Shown here: positions 46,801 through 58,158 of the stretch, piece after piece | Layout of the letters: each line of letters opens with the position of its first letter | Position numbering within the stretch: position 1 is the stretch's first letter | From: Zizania palustris | Lineage: Eukaryota; Streptophyta; Magnoliopsida; Poales; Poaceae | DNA: 64,000 nt | NCBI GenBank assembly: GCA_019279435.1 | Contig: JAAALK010000079.1 | Coordinates: forward strand, 59,947,915-60,011,914 | Direction of reading: 5' to 3' | Program-made: the position numbers and the translations under genes | Notes under the pieces: model-generated | What the model saw: the letters and a program-made list of their open reading frames with translations, nothing else | Told to the model about the DNA's origin: nothing | The model's database searches: none

Positions 46801-47154
46801 GACAGGCGGGACCCTCAGGTCAGTGGCTCACGAGTGGGCTGGGCCGGGCTGAGGGAGGATTCAGGGTTGAGGCCCATTAAGTCTTTTTAATTCTTTTCTG
46901 ATTTAAAATAATTCCAGTAATTCATTTATTTGATTAAGGGTTGAATCACTGTTGATAAAAATTTGTAAAAATTTCTAAAATTATAACTTGGCCTCTAGTT
47001 CATCTCATAAAATTTTCAAGTCCAGATTTTGAATATTTCCCTCTGTTTGGCTTTATTTGGGTTCTTTTGTGATTTTCCTTTATTAATAAATTCAGAAATG
47101 ATTTAAATAATATTTTCTTTTTATTTTATTCCTTTTAATTTTTGGGGTGTTACA
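43869..47154 (-). mobile_element. Full-length LTR (copy 2), minus orientation, diverged
   Basis: Minus-strand start TGTAACACC at 47,154 and end CGCGACA at 43,869; 3,286 bases. It differs from copies 1, 3 and 5 by many substitutions and small indels (for example the 46,060-46,850 region), so it is an older or separate lineage. It serves as the 3' LTR of the element whose pol lies at 47,197-50,076. Its TATA box is less clear than in copy 1. Confidence 0.9.
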
Positions 47155-50078
47155 ATCCTATCCCCCTTACAGAGAATCTCGTCCTCGAGATTCGGATCAA
47201 TCCTCGAATAGCTCAGGATGCTGTGCCTTGAGTTCATCTTCTTTTTCCCATGTAGCTTCTTCTACCGGATGATTGCTCCACTGCACTTTGCAGAAGCGGA
47301 TTACTCGACTCCTGGTGGTCCTTTCTTTGACTTCCAATATCTTGACCGGTTTCTCCACATAAGTCAGATCCTCTTGGACATCCAACTGCTGAAGATCCAC
47401 TTGCTCCGTGGGGACGCGGAGACACTTCTTGAGTTGAGACACATGAAATACGTCATGCACTCCAGCCAATGAAGGTGGTAGTTCCAACTGATAAGCTACT
47501 TCGCCTTGGCGTCGAATAACGGGAAATGGTCCAACATATCGAGGGGCCAACTTTCCTCTCATGTTAAACCGTTGAGTCCCACGAAGAGGTGTAACCCGAA
47601 GGTAGACATGATCTCCTTCTTCAAAGGCTAAGTCTCGACGGCGATTGTCCGCGTAGCTCTTCTGTCGAGATTGGGCTGTCTTGAGTCGGTCTCTGATGAT
47701 CCGTACCTTCTCTTCAGCTTCACGAAGAATGTCGGTTCCGAATACTTGGGATTCACCCGTTTGGTCCCAAAGTAGAGGCGTTCTGCACTTACGTCCATAT
47801 AGGGCCTCAAAAGGAGACATCTGAAGACTGGCTTGATAACTATTGTTGTATGAAAATTCTGCATATGGCAAGCTCTTGTCCCAAGTGGCTCCAAAATCCA
47901 AAACACATGCTCGAAGCATATCCTCTAGTATCTGATTTACCCTTTCTGTTTGTCCATCTGTCTGAGGATGGTAGGCGGTACTGAAATTTAATCTCGTGCC
48001 CATCTCTTCTTGGAGGTTCTTCCAAAAGCGAGAGGTGAACTGACTTCCTCGGTCAGACACTATCTTCTTGGGCACTCCATGAAGACATACTATCCTGGCC
48101 ATATATAGCTCTGCTAGCTTAGGGCCACTGAAGGTCGTCTTGACGGCTATGAAATGAGCCACTTTCGTAAGCCGATCAATGATCACCCAAATAGAATCAT
48201 ATCCAAGTTGGGTCTTTGGTAATCCGGTGATAAAATCCATACCGATCTCTTCCCACTTCCATTCCGGCACTTTAAGTGGTTGTAACAATCCTGCAGGCCT
48301 CTGATGTTCGGCTTTTACTCTTCTGCAGGTGTCACATTCGGCGACGAACTGGGCAATCTCTCTTTTCATGCTAACCCACCAATAGCGTTCCTTTAGATCC
48401 TGGTACATCTTGGTACTGCCGGGGTGAATGGAGTACAATGTCTCATGGGCTTCTCTTAGGATAAGAGTCTTTATTTCAGGTTTATCCGGCACACATATCC
48501 GGGTTCCAAACCATATGGTGCCATTCTCGTCCTCTGAAAATCCGGGGGCTTTTCCTTGTCTCATGTTCTTCTTAATGGCAGCTATATCCGGGTCCTCTGA
48601 CTGAGCTTCACGAATCTGCTCAAACAATACAGGTTGGGTCTCCAAGGTGGCTAGATATGCTCTGGTGGTCAATCCAAGATTTAAGTTTTCCATCTCCTTA
48701 CATAACAAGGGTGCGTGTTCTTGAATCATCATTGCCGTGCAATATCCCTTGCGACTTAAGGCATCAGCTACCACATTTGCTTTTCCTGGGTGGTAGTGAA
48801 TACCCAAGTCATAGTCCTTGATTAGTTCCAACCATCGTCTTTGCCTCAGATTAAGGTCAGGCTGTGTGAAGATATACTTCAAACTCTTGTGATCCGTAAA
48901 GATCTCACAGCGATTCCCAACCAAATAGTGCCTCCAAATCTTGAGGGCGTGCACTACGGCGGCTAATTCCAGATCATGGGTCGGATAATTTAACTCATGA
49001 GGTCTCAACTGACGGGAGGCATAAGAGATAACCTTCCCATCTTGCATAAGAACACATCCCAATCCTTGGCGAGATGCGTCGCAATAGACATGGAAGTCTT
49101 TGCGGATATCCGGTAGGGTCAGTATAGGTGCAGATACCAAACGAGTCTTGAGGGTGCGGAAACTTTCCTCGCATTCAGGAGTCCATTCGAACTTTTCCCC
49201 TTTCTGCAACAATCTGGTCATTGGCTTGGCTATCTTAGAAAAATTCTCAATGAACCTTCGGTAATATCCGGCCAATCCCAGAAAACTTCGTATCTCAGAT
49301 ACGTTCGTGGGTGGCAACCAATCCGTAACTGCTTCTACGGTGGCAGGGTCTACTGCGATTCCTTGCGCAGAGATGATGTGTCCAAGGAACTTTACTTCTG
49401 CCGTCCAAAACTTGCATTTGCTGTACTTGGCATATAATTGGTGTTCCCTTAACTTTCCTAGGGTTAACCGGAGGTGAGTCTCGTGCTCCTTCTGGTCCTT
49501 GGAATAGATAAGGATGTCGTCTATGAAGACCACGATGAACTTGTCCAAGTATTCCATGAATACCTTATTCATCATATTCATGAAGAATGCAGGGGCGTTG
49601 GTCAATCCAAAGGACATAACCGTACACTCATATAATCCATAGCGGGTCGTGAAAGCAGTCTTGGGTATGTCCTCCTCTCGGATTCTTAGCTGGTGGTAAC
49701 CAGACCGTAGGTCGATCTTCGAGAATACCGTGGCTCCTTTGAGCTGGTCGAAAAGGTCGTCGATCCGAGGCAACGGGTACTTATTCTTGATTGTGACCTC
49801 ATTCAAGGCGCGATAATCCACACACATACGCTTTGCCTTGTCTTCTTTCTTCTCGACAAAGATGACGGGAGCACCCCACGGTGATGTGCTTGGTCTGATA
49901 TAACCTTTCCTTTCAAGATCTTCCAACTGTTGCTTCATCTCAGCTAACTCGTTGGCGGCCATCCGGTATGGTCGCTTATAAATAGGAGTGGTTCCGGGCA
50001 CCAAGTCAATCCTGAACTCGATGTCCCTCTTAGGTGGCATCCCTGGTAGATCCTCTGGGAATACATCTGATACCATCT
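47155..50078 (-). mobile_element. Internal region A of the Tekay-like element, gag deleted
   Basis: Bounded by LTR copies 3 (5' side) and 2 (3' side). It has a purine tract (AAGGGGGATAGGAT) next to copy 2 and a primer-binding-type sequence (TGGTATCAGA) next to copy 3 that runs directly into pol. gag and protease are missing. Confidence 0.88.
47197..50076 (-). CDS. Ty3/gypsy Pol: RT, RNase H, integrase, chromodomain (gag-less)
   Basis: One open frame of 959 residues from a chromovirus of the Tekay/Del type. Reverse transcriptase occupies about 20-240, with [18 protein letters not shown] and the catalytic [11 protein letters not shown] (FIDD about 184-187). RNase H follows ([17 protein letters not shown], then [17 protein letters not shown]). 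Integrase has an H-H-C-C zinc part ([23 protein letters not shown]), DDE-core segments ([40 protein letters not shown]) and a GPY/F-type end ([10 protein letters not shown]). The C-terminus is a chromodomain ([19 protein letters not shown]). There are no stops. The ATG at 50,076 overlaps the post-LTR sequence AGATGGTATCAG, so this start arose from the deletion that removed gag and protease. It cannot be autonomous, but could supply enzymes in trans if expressed. Confidence 0.93.
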   Translation of the reverse strand: MVSDVFPEDLPGMPPKRDIEFRIDLVPGTTPIYKRPYRMAANELAEMKQQLEDLERKGYIRPSTSPWGAPVIFVEKKEDKAKRMCVDYRALNEVTIKNKYPLPRIDDLFDQLKGATVFSKIDLRSGYHQLRIREEDIPKTAFTTRYGLYECTVMSFGLTNAPAFFMNMMNKVFMEYLDKFIVVFIDDILIYSKDQKEHETHLRLTLGKLREHQLYAKYSKCKFWTAEVKFLGHIISAQGIAVDPATVEAVTDWLPPTNVSEIRSFLGLAGYYRRFIENFSKIAKPMTRLLQKGEKFEWTPECEESFRTLKTRLVSAPILTLPDIRKDFHVYCDASRQGLGCVLMQDGKVISYASRQLRPHELNYPTHDLELAAVVHALKIWRHYLVGNRCEIFTDHKSLKYIFTQPDLNLRQRRWLELIKDYDLGIHYHPGKANVVADALSRKGYCTAMMIQEHAPLLCKEMENLNLGLTTRAYLATLETQPVLFEQIREAQSEDPDIAAIKKNMRQGKAPGFSEDENGTIWFGTRICVPDKPEIKTLILREAHETLYSIHPGSTKMYQDLKERYWWVSMKREIAQFVAECDTCRRVKAEHQRPAGLLQPLKVPEWKWEEIGMDFITGLPKTQLGYDSIWVIIDRLTKVAHFIAVKTTFSGPKLAELYMARIVCLHGVPKKIVSDRGSQFTSRFWKNLQEEMGTRLNFSTAYHPQTDGQTERVNQILEDMLRACVLDFGATWDKSLPYAEFSYNNSYQASLQMSPFEALYGRKCRTPLLWDQTGESQVFGTDILREAEEKVRIIRDRLKTAQSRQKSYADNRRRDLAFEEGDHVYLRVTPLRGTQRFNMRGKLAPRYVGPFPVIRRQGEVAYQLELPPSLAGVHDVFHVSQLKKCLRVPTEQVDLQQLDVQEDLTYVEKPVKILEVKERTTRSRVIRFCKVQWSNHPVEEATWEKEDELKAQHPELFED

Positions 50079-53000
50079 TGTCGCGCCCCGATTTAATAAA
50101 TCAGGACTTTATTGAAATTCCATAGAAATTCAATAAAACAAGACGTTCATCACACGACCACGTACAATACGAGCAATCATTCACGGTTCGTAGACCGCAT
50201 TAATACAAAAGTGATTAAAGATGAAGAGAAACTAATAAAACAAGGGTCCTAGATGAACGCCTCCTTCCAGTCTCGCCTTGACTGGGTCGCTACTCCAGAC
50301 CTTCATCCTCCTCGTAGTAGACTGGCTCTGATGTTGTAAGTCAACGGGGTGAGTACAGATGTACTCAGCAAGCCACCGAATGCAAATATAATGCAAGGTA
50401 ATAACAAGGGAGATATTGGCTAATTTAGCGGAAGCAGCATATGTGTAAAGCTTTAAATGTGAGCAGTTTATTAGTACGGAAAAGTAATCATGTGCATGTG
50501 TATCATCATCTTCTAACTCGAGGGGTACAGTCAGCCCCACCTCGCTCAACAGTCCTTACGTGCCATGAATAACTTGAACATTCAAACAATTGTAAACTAA
50601 CTGCGAGTAGTCACACAACCCGCCCTTGACCGTGGGCTCGGCTTTTCGAAAAGATTAAATTACTCTGATCAGAGATGTACCACTGTACCCACAAGGCACG
50701 CACTCATCACCTACACCGAAGTGTAACGAGATGACCCATCACACGGGAACTCGTGCCAAAACCTTCCATATAGTCCTCCCCGACTCAATAGCACCCTCTT
50801 ATGGGTTTCATATGGTGTCCCGACGCATCGGAGCCCCACCATACCCCCCCTTGAGCCTCGTCGGTACAAGTCGCCCGCAGGCTAGCCCCTTGCCCCCTCC
50901 TCTATGGTGCATCAAGCCGGAGTATTCCATACTTCCAGTTAGGACTTACCCATTAGACTTGTGGTTGGTACGGAAGTGCTTTGCAACAGATCCCGCAGAC
51001 CGGTCCTTATAGTGCCCCGGGTGCGACAAACCAGTGCCCGAGCTTGCACCCGGAACCCACCATACTTATAACCTAGCCAACTCCAACAGAGTCCAGAGAC
51101 GAGAATGACAGGGAAATTCATATACAGAATCCAGCTATCTACGACTCATTCTTTTTAACCTATAGCAGTTGTGCCGGTACATTGGGCACTAGCTAATATT
51201 TTTATAGTAGAGTGACAAGGAGTTGAGGCTCAATAAGCATGGCTTGGGTTTGCACACAAGGACGGGGATCTAATAAATATAAGTGTAAGGCTTGAGTATT
51301 TGACTAATGCAATATTAACCTATGGGTTATAGCGATAAGTTATTAAAACATGGGCTCAATTATGATCAACTGTTTCCACAGAGGTGGTCGATGACTTGCC
51401 TTGCTCAGCAAATGGGGATGGAGGAACCTCGGGGTAGAACTCCTGCTCCTCGACGAACTCGTAGTCTTCTCGATACGGAAAATAAACAATACATTCAATA
51501 AACAGATAAAAATTCACCAAATATTAAACATACACATTTGTAGGTTTTATTATGTGAAGTAATGTTTTTTAATATTTCAAGGTTTTGTTCAAAACAGTAA
51601 AGTTTAATGTTTTAGAATTTTCCCTATTTATTTTCTGTATTTTTAATTTCAACCCTAAGGGATTTTTATTCATTTATTTATTAATAATATTTTAAGTAAC
51701 AGAAACATACTGTTTTTATTGTATTAATGTGTAGAGAATAATATTCTGGTTCTAACAAAATTTGAATGGTGAAATTTGGAGTTAAAATGAGCAAGATATG
51801 AATTTTTGAAGTTTAAACAATTTTTCTGGAATTTTATTTAAACTAAAATCAGTCTCTGGTCCACGGTGAACCAGGTTCACCGTGAACCCGTGACTATGCG
51901 CGTGGACCGGCCGATCCAGAGCCGTCGGATCTGGATCTGGCGGTCGGACGCGAGGCGGGAGGCGTAAGTGAATTTGAACGGCCACGATTAAATCTCGCGA
52001 AGCGGTATGACGTGGACGCTCGAGATCAGTCCTGGGGTTTAAGTGGTGATCGACGGCCGAGAGGCCTCGATACCCCTTTGACCAGATCCGAGGGCCCAGA
52101 TTAAATCCCGGGGGGGTTTAATCTTAGCCCTCCGATCGCGATCGGACGGTCGCTGTGCGATCCGACACGGCACGACGTAAGGGGCTCGTATCCCCCTTCG
52201 TCTCCGGCGACGGCGGTCCTCGGATGCGATGGCGACGGCGGCGGTGAGCGCCTACGGGCATAGCTAACGGCGAAAATGGAACGAGGGGAGCACGGCGGTT
52301 CCAACCATACCTGCGGCGGCGAGGATGGACGAAGGACGGCGACCGGCGGCGAGGGTAGACGAAGAAGGGTTCTCGGGTGCTCGTCGGCGACGGTGATCCG
52401 GCGGGCTCCAAGGCCAACGGAGGGGTGGACGAGGACGGGCGGTGGTCGACGATCAATCCGGTGGCGGTGGCGAGGGCGAAGGGGGTCGGGATTGACGGCG
52501 ATCGCTCGCCGGAGTTGGACCAGAGGAGGAAACCGAAGAATGGAGCAGGGCGCTCGAGAGTGCTTCGGCTTGGGCGTTAAGGGTGTGGTCGAAGTGCGGT
52601 GATCAGAGGGGTATTTATAGGGTCACCGGCGGTGGCCAGATGGAAGGAAACCGAGGGTTTCCTTTCTTCTCCGGCGAGGGTTCCATTCCCGTGGCCAATC
52701 TTCCTAAAATGCGAAACCGCGTCATCTTTCGGCGGAAGGGGATCATGGTTATCCAAGGAAGGGAGTCCGGGGGCGATCGGGGGGATTTGGGCGGCCGGCG
52801 GCAAGGGATCCGAAGGAGATCGCCGGAAAAAAGAAAGGGGGATCCCTTCCCCGGGAAGAAGACGATCCTGACAGGTGGGCTCCACCTGTCAGTGAGCGGG
52901 TGCGAGATAAATGGCGCCGACAGGCGGGCCACGCACGTCAGAGGGCGAAGGCGAGTGCGAGGTGGCTGACTGGTGGGACCGAGGCGGGGCGCGGGCGGGA

Positions 53001-53389
53001 GGAGAGAGGGAATGCGAGCGCCGACAGGCGGGACCCACGGGTCAGAGAGAGGGTGGCGATGGGCTGGGCCAAAAAGGCCGCTGGGGAAAGTTTCTGGGTT
53101 GAGGCCCGTTAAGGATTTAAATTTGATTTTCGATTTAAAATAATTCCAGTAATTCATTTATTTAATTAAGGGTTGAATCACTGTTGATAAAAATTTGTAA
53201 AAATTCCTAAAATTATATTTTGGGCTCTAGTTCATCTCATAAAAATTTCAAGTCCAGATTTTGAGTATTTCTCCTTGTTTGCCTTTATTTGGGTTCTTTT
53301 GGTGATTTTCCTTTAATAATAAATTCAGAAATGATTTAAATAATATTTTCTTTTTATTTTATTCCTTTTAATTTTTTTGGGGTGTTACA
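50079..53389 (-). mobile_element. Full-length LTR (copy 3), minus orientation, shared by two internals
   Basis: 3,311 bases, from TGTCGCGCC (50,079) to GGTGTTACA (53,389). It acts as the 5' LTR of internal A and the 3' LTR of internal B, a tandem LTR-int-LTR-int-LTR arrangement usually produced by unequal recombination. The TATA box (TATTTATA on the plus strand) is at about 52,612-52,619. Confidence 0.92.
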
Positions 53390-55664
53390 ATCCTATCCCC
53401 CTTACAGAGAATCTCGTCCTCGAGATTCGGATCAATCCTCGAATAGCTCAGGATGCTGTGCCTTGAGTTCATCTTCTTTTTCCCATGTAGCTTCTTCTAC
53501 CGGATGATTGCTCCACTGCACTTTGCAAAAGCGGATTACTCGACTCCTGGTGGTCCTTTCTTTGACTTCCAATATCTTGACCGGTTTCTCCACATAAGTC
53601 AGATCCTCTTGGACATCCAACTGCTGAAGATCCACTTGCTCCGTGGGGACGCGGAGACACTTCTTGAGTTGAGACACATGAAATACGTCATGCACTCCAG
53701 CCAATGAAGGTGGTAATTCCAACTGATATGCGACTTCGCCTTGGCGTCTAATAACGAGAAATGGTCCAACATATCGAGGGGCCAACTTTCCTCTCATGTT
53801 AAACCGTTGAGTCCCACGGAGAGGTGTAACTCGAAGATAGACATGATCTCCTTCTTCAAAGGCTAAGTCTCGACGGCGATTGTCTGCGTAGCTCTTCTGT
53901 CGAGATTGGGCTGTCTTGAGTCTGTCTCTGATGATCCGTACCTTCTCTTCAGCTTCACGAAGAATGTCTGTCCCAAATACTTGGGATTCACCTGTTTGGT
54001 CCCAAAGTAGTGGCGTTCTGCACTTACGCCCATATAGGGCCTCAAAAGGAGACATCTGAAGACTGGCTTGATAGCTGTTGTTGTATGAAAATTCTGCATA
54101 TGGCAAGCTCTTGTCCCAAGTGGCTCCAAAATCCAAAACACATGCTCGAAGCATATCCTCTAGTATCTGATTTACCCTTTCTGTTTGTCCATCTGTCTGA
54201 GGATGGTAGGCTGTACTGAAATTCAATCTCGTGCCCATCTCCTCTTGGAGGTTCTTCCAAAAACGAGAGGTAAATTGACTTCCTCGGTCTGATACTATCT
54301 TCTTGGGCACTCCATGAAGACATACTATCCGGGCCATATATAGCTCTGCTAGCTTAGGGCCACTAAAGGTCGTCTTGACGGCTATGAAATGAGCTACTTT
54401 TGTAAGCCGATCAATGATCACCCATATAGAATCATACCCCAGTTGGGTCTTTGGTAATCCGGTGATGAAGTCCATCCCGATTTCTTCCCACTTCCATTCC
54501 GGCACTTTAAGTGGCTGTAACAATCCTGCAGGTCTCTGATGTTCAGCTTTTACTCTTCTGCAGGTGTCACATTCGGCGACGAACTGGGCAATCTCTCTTT
54601 TCATGCTAACCCACCAATATCGTTCCTTCAGATCCTGGTACATCTTGGTACTGCCGGGGTGAATGGAGTACAATGTCTCATGGGCTTCTCTTAGGATAAG
54701 AGTCTTTATTTCAGGTTTATCCGGCACACATATCCGAGTTCCAAACCATATGGTGCCATTCTCGTCTTCTGAAAATCCGGGGGCTTTTCCTTGTCTCATG
54801 TTCTTCTTAATGGCAGCTATATCCGGGTCCTCTGACTGAGCTTCACGAATCTGCTCAAACAATACCGGTTGGGTCTCCAAGGTGGCTAGATATGCTCTGG
54901 TGGTCAATCCAAGATTTAAGTTTTCCATCTCCTTACATAACAAGGGTGCGTGTTCTTGAATCATCATGGCGGTGCAATATCCTTTGCGACTTAAGGCATC
55001 AGCTACCACATTGGCTTTTCCTGGGTGGTAGTGAATGCCTAGGTCGTAGTCCTTAATCAATTCCAGCCATCGTCTTTGCCTCAAGTTCAGATCTGGCTGT
55101 GTGAAGATATACTTCAAGCTCTTGTGATCCGTAAAGATCTCACAGCGATTTCCAACTAGATAGTGCCTCCAAATCTTAAGGGCGTGCACTACGGCGGCTA
55201 ATTCCAAATCATGGGTCGGATAATTCAACTCATGGGGTCTCAATTGTCTGGAGGCATAAGAGATGACTTTTCCATCTTGCATAAGAACACATCCCAATCC
55301 TTGGCGAGATGCGTCGCAATAGACATGGAAGTCTTTGCGGATATCCGGTAGGGTCAGTATAGGTGCAGATACCAAACGAGTCTTGAGGGTGCGGAAACTT
55401 TCCTCGCATTCAGGAGTCCATTCGAACTTTTCCCCTTTCTGCAACAATCTGGTCATTGGCTTGGCTATCTTAGAAAAATTCTCAATGAACCTTCGGTAAT
55501 ATCCGGCCAATCCCAGAAAACTTCGTATCTCAGATACGTTCGTGGGTGGCAACCAATCCGTGAATATATATATAAGTCTTTTGTAAAATATAGTGAATAT
55601 ATATATAAGTCCTAAGGTCAGGTCTGTTTGGCTTCCTACAGTCAAGTCGGCTCTGATACCATCT
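53390..55664 (-). mobile_element. Internal region B, with deletion and filler DNA
   Basis: Adjacent to LTR copy 4 it retains the primer-binding site and leader (TGGTATCAGAGCCGACTTG). A 55-base AT-rich filler follows at about 55,561-55,612, containing two copies of ACTTATATATATATTCAC, and then pol from the C-terminal edge of RT onward. gag, protease and most of RT are deleted. Confidence 0.88.
53432..55563 (-). pseudogene. Truncated Pol: end of RT, RNase H, integrase, chromodomain
   Basis: The frame is nearly identical to internal A from residue [20 protein letters not shown] onward, through RNase H, integrase and chromodomain to ELFED. It is open to 55,645, but the extra upstream codons come from filler DNA and no ATG precedes the RT remnant. 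The polymerase catalytic FIDD is lost, so it cannot act as a reverse transcriptase. It shares PFLVIRR with internal C, where A has PFPVIRR, so B and C are closer to each other than to A. Confidence 0.9.
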
Positions 55665-57958
55665 TGTCGCGCCCCGATTTAATAAATCAGGACTTTATTG
55701 AAATTCCATAGAAATTCAATAAAACAAGACGTTCATCACACGACCACGTACAATACGAGCAATCATTCACGGTTCGTAGACCGCATTAATACAAAAGTGA
55801 TTAAAGATGAAGAGAAACTAATAAAACAAGGGTCCTAGATGAACGCCTCCTTCCAGTCTCGCCTTGACTGGGTCGCTACTCCAGACCTTCATCCTCCTCG
55901 TAGTAGACTGGCTCTGATGTTGTAAGTCAACGGGGTGAGTACAGATGTACTCAGCAAGCCACCGAATGCAAATATAATGCAAGGTAATAACAAGGGAGAT
56001 ATTGGCTAATTTAGCGGAAGCAGCATATGTGTAAAGCTTTAAATGTGAGCAGTTTATTAGTACGGAAAAGTAATCATGTGCATGTGTATCATCATCTTCT
56101 AACTCGAGGGGTACAGTCAGCCCCACCTCGCTCAACAGTCCTTACGTGCCATGAATAACTTGAACATTCAAACAATTGTAAACTAACTGCGAGTAGTCAC
56201 ACAACCCGCCCTTGACCGTGGGCTCGGCTTTTCGAAAAGATTAAATTACTCTGATCAGAGATGTACCACTGTACCCACAAGGCACGCACTCATCACCTAC
56301 ACCGAAGTGTAACGAGATGACCCATCACACGGGAACTCGTGCCAAAACCTTCCATATAGTCCTCCCCGACTCAATAGCACCCTCTTATGGGTTTCATATG
56401 GTGTCCCGACGCATCGGAGCCCCACCATACCCCCCCTTGAGCCTCGTCGGTACAAGTCGCCCGCAGGCTAGCCCCTTGCCCCCTCCTCTATGGTGCATCA
56501 AGCCGGAGTATTCCATACTTCCAGTTAGGACTTACCCATTAGACTTGTGGTTGGTACGGAAGTGCTTTGCAACAGATCCCGCAGACCGGTCCTTATAGTG
56601 CCCCGGGTGCGACAAACCAGTGCCCGAGCTTGCACCCGGAACCCACCATACTTATAACCTAGCCAACTCCAACAGAGTCCAGAGACGAGAATGACAGGGA
56701 AATTCATATACAGAATCCAGCTATCTACGACTCATTCTTTTTAACCTATAGCAGTTGTGCCGGTACATTGGGCACTAGCTAATATTTTTATAGTAGAGTG
56801 ACAAGGAGTTGAGGCTCAATAAGCATGGCTTGGGTTTGCACACAAGGACGGGGATCTAATAAATATAAGTGTAAGGCTTGAGTATTTGACTAATGCAATA
56901 TTAACCTATGGGTTATAGCGATAAGTTATTAAAACATGGGCTCAATTATGATCAACTGTTTCCACAGAGATGGTCGATGACTTGCCTTGCTCAGCAAATG
57001 GGGATGGAGGAACCTCGGGGTAGAACTCCTGCTCCTCGACGAACTCGTAGTCTTCTCGATACGGAAAATAAACAATACATTCAATAAACAGATAAAAATT
57101 CACCAAATATTAAACATACACATTTGTAGGTTTTATTATGTGAAGTAATGTTTTTTAATATTTCAAGGTTTTGTTCAAAACAGTAAAGTTTAATGTTTTA
57201 GAATTTTCCCTATTTATTTTCTGTATTTTTAATTTCAACCCTAAGGGATTTTTATTCATTTATTTATTAATAATATTTTAAGTAACAGAAACATACTGTT
57301 TTTATTGTATTAATGTGTAGAGAATAATATTCTGGTTCTAACAAAATTTGAATGGTGAAATTTGGAGTTAAAATGAGCAAGATATGAATTTTTGAAGTTT
57401 AAACAATTTTTCTGGAATTTTATTTAAACTAAAATCAGTCTCTGGTCCACGGTGAACCAGGTTCACCGTGAACCCGTGACTATGCGCGTGGACCGGCCGA
57501 TCCAGAGCCGTCGGATCTGGATCTGGCGGTCGGACGCGAGGCGGGAGGCGTAAGTGAATTTGAACGGCCACGATTAAATCTCGCGAAGCGGTATGACGTG
57601 GACGCTCGAGATCAGTCCTGGGGTTTAAGTGGTGATCGACGGCCGAGAGGCCTCGATACCCCTTTGACCAGATCCGAGGGCCCAGATTAAATCCCGGGGG
57701 GGTTTAATCTTAGCCCTCCGATCGCGATCGGACGGTCGCTGTGCGATCCGGCACGGCACGACGTAAGGGGCTCGTATCCCCCTTCGTCTCCGGCGACGGC
57801 GGTCCTCGGATGCGATGGCGACGGCGGCGGTGAGCGCCTACGGGCATAGCTAACGGCGAAAATGGAATGAGGGGAGCACGGCGGTTCCAACCATACCTGC
57901 GGCGGCGAGGATGGACGAAGGACGGCGACCGGCGGCGAGGGTAGACGAAGAAGGGTTC
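55665..57958 (-). mobile_element. Partial LTR (copy 4), minus orientation
   Basis: Matches LTR copy 3 with a constant offset of 5,586 bases from its 3' end inward, then stops at 57,958 within the GC-rich part. The first roughly 1 kb of the LTR (promoter side) is missing. Beyond the break lies a gag scrap. Confidence 0.9.
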
Positions 57959-58158
57959 AGGAACTTAGCCTGCCTGGCCGCATCCGTACGAACCTCCTCA
58001 GGTGCGTACCTGGCCAATCTGTTGAACTCGTGCAGATATTCAGTTACGGACCTGCTCCCCTGCTGCAGGTCCCTAAACTCCTGTTGCTTCTGAGCCACGA
58101 TGCCGTCGGGGATGTGGGCGGCACGGAAGGCAGCTGAGAACTCTGCCCAAGTGTGGGC
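57959..58158 (-). pseudogene. Short gag fragment of the retroelement
   Basis: The minus strand encodes [38 protein letters not shown] and EFNRLARYAPEEVRTDAAR, the retrotransposon gag core typical of Ty3/gypsy elements. It is fused on its C-terminal side to LTR copy 4 and on its N-terminal side to plus-strand pol. This is the only gag sequence seen in the nest. No zinc knuckle is present. Confidence 0.85.
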
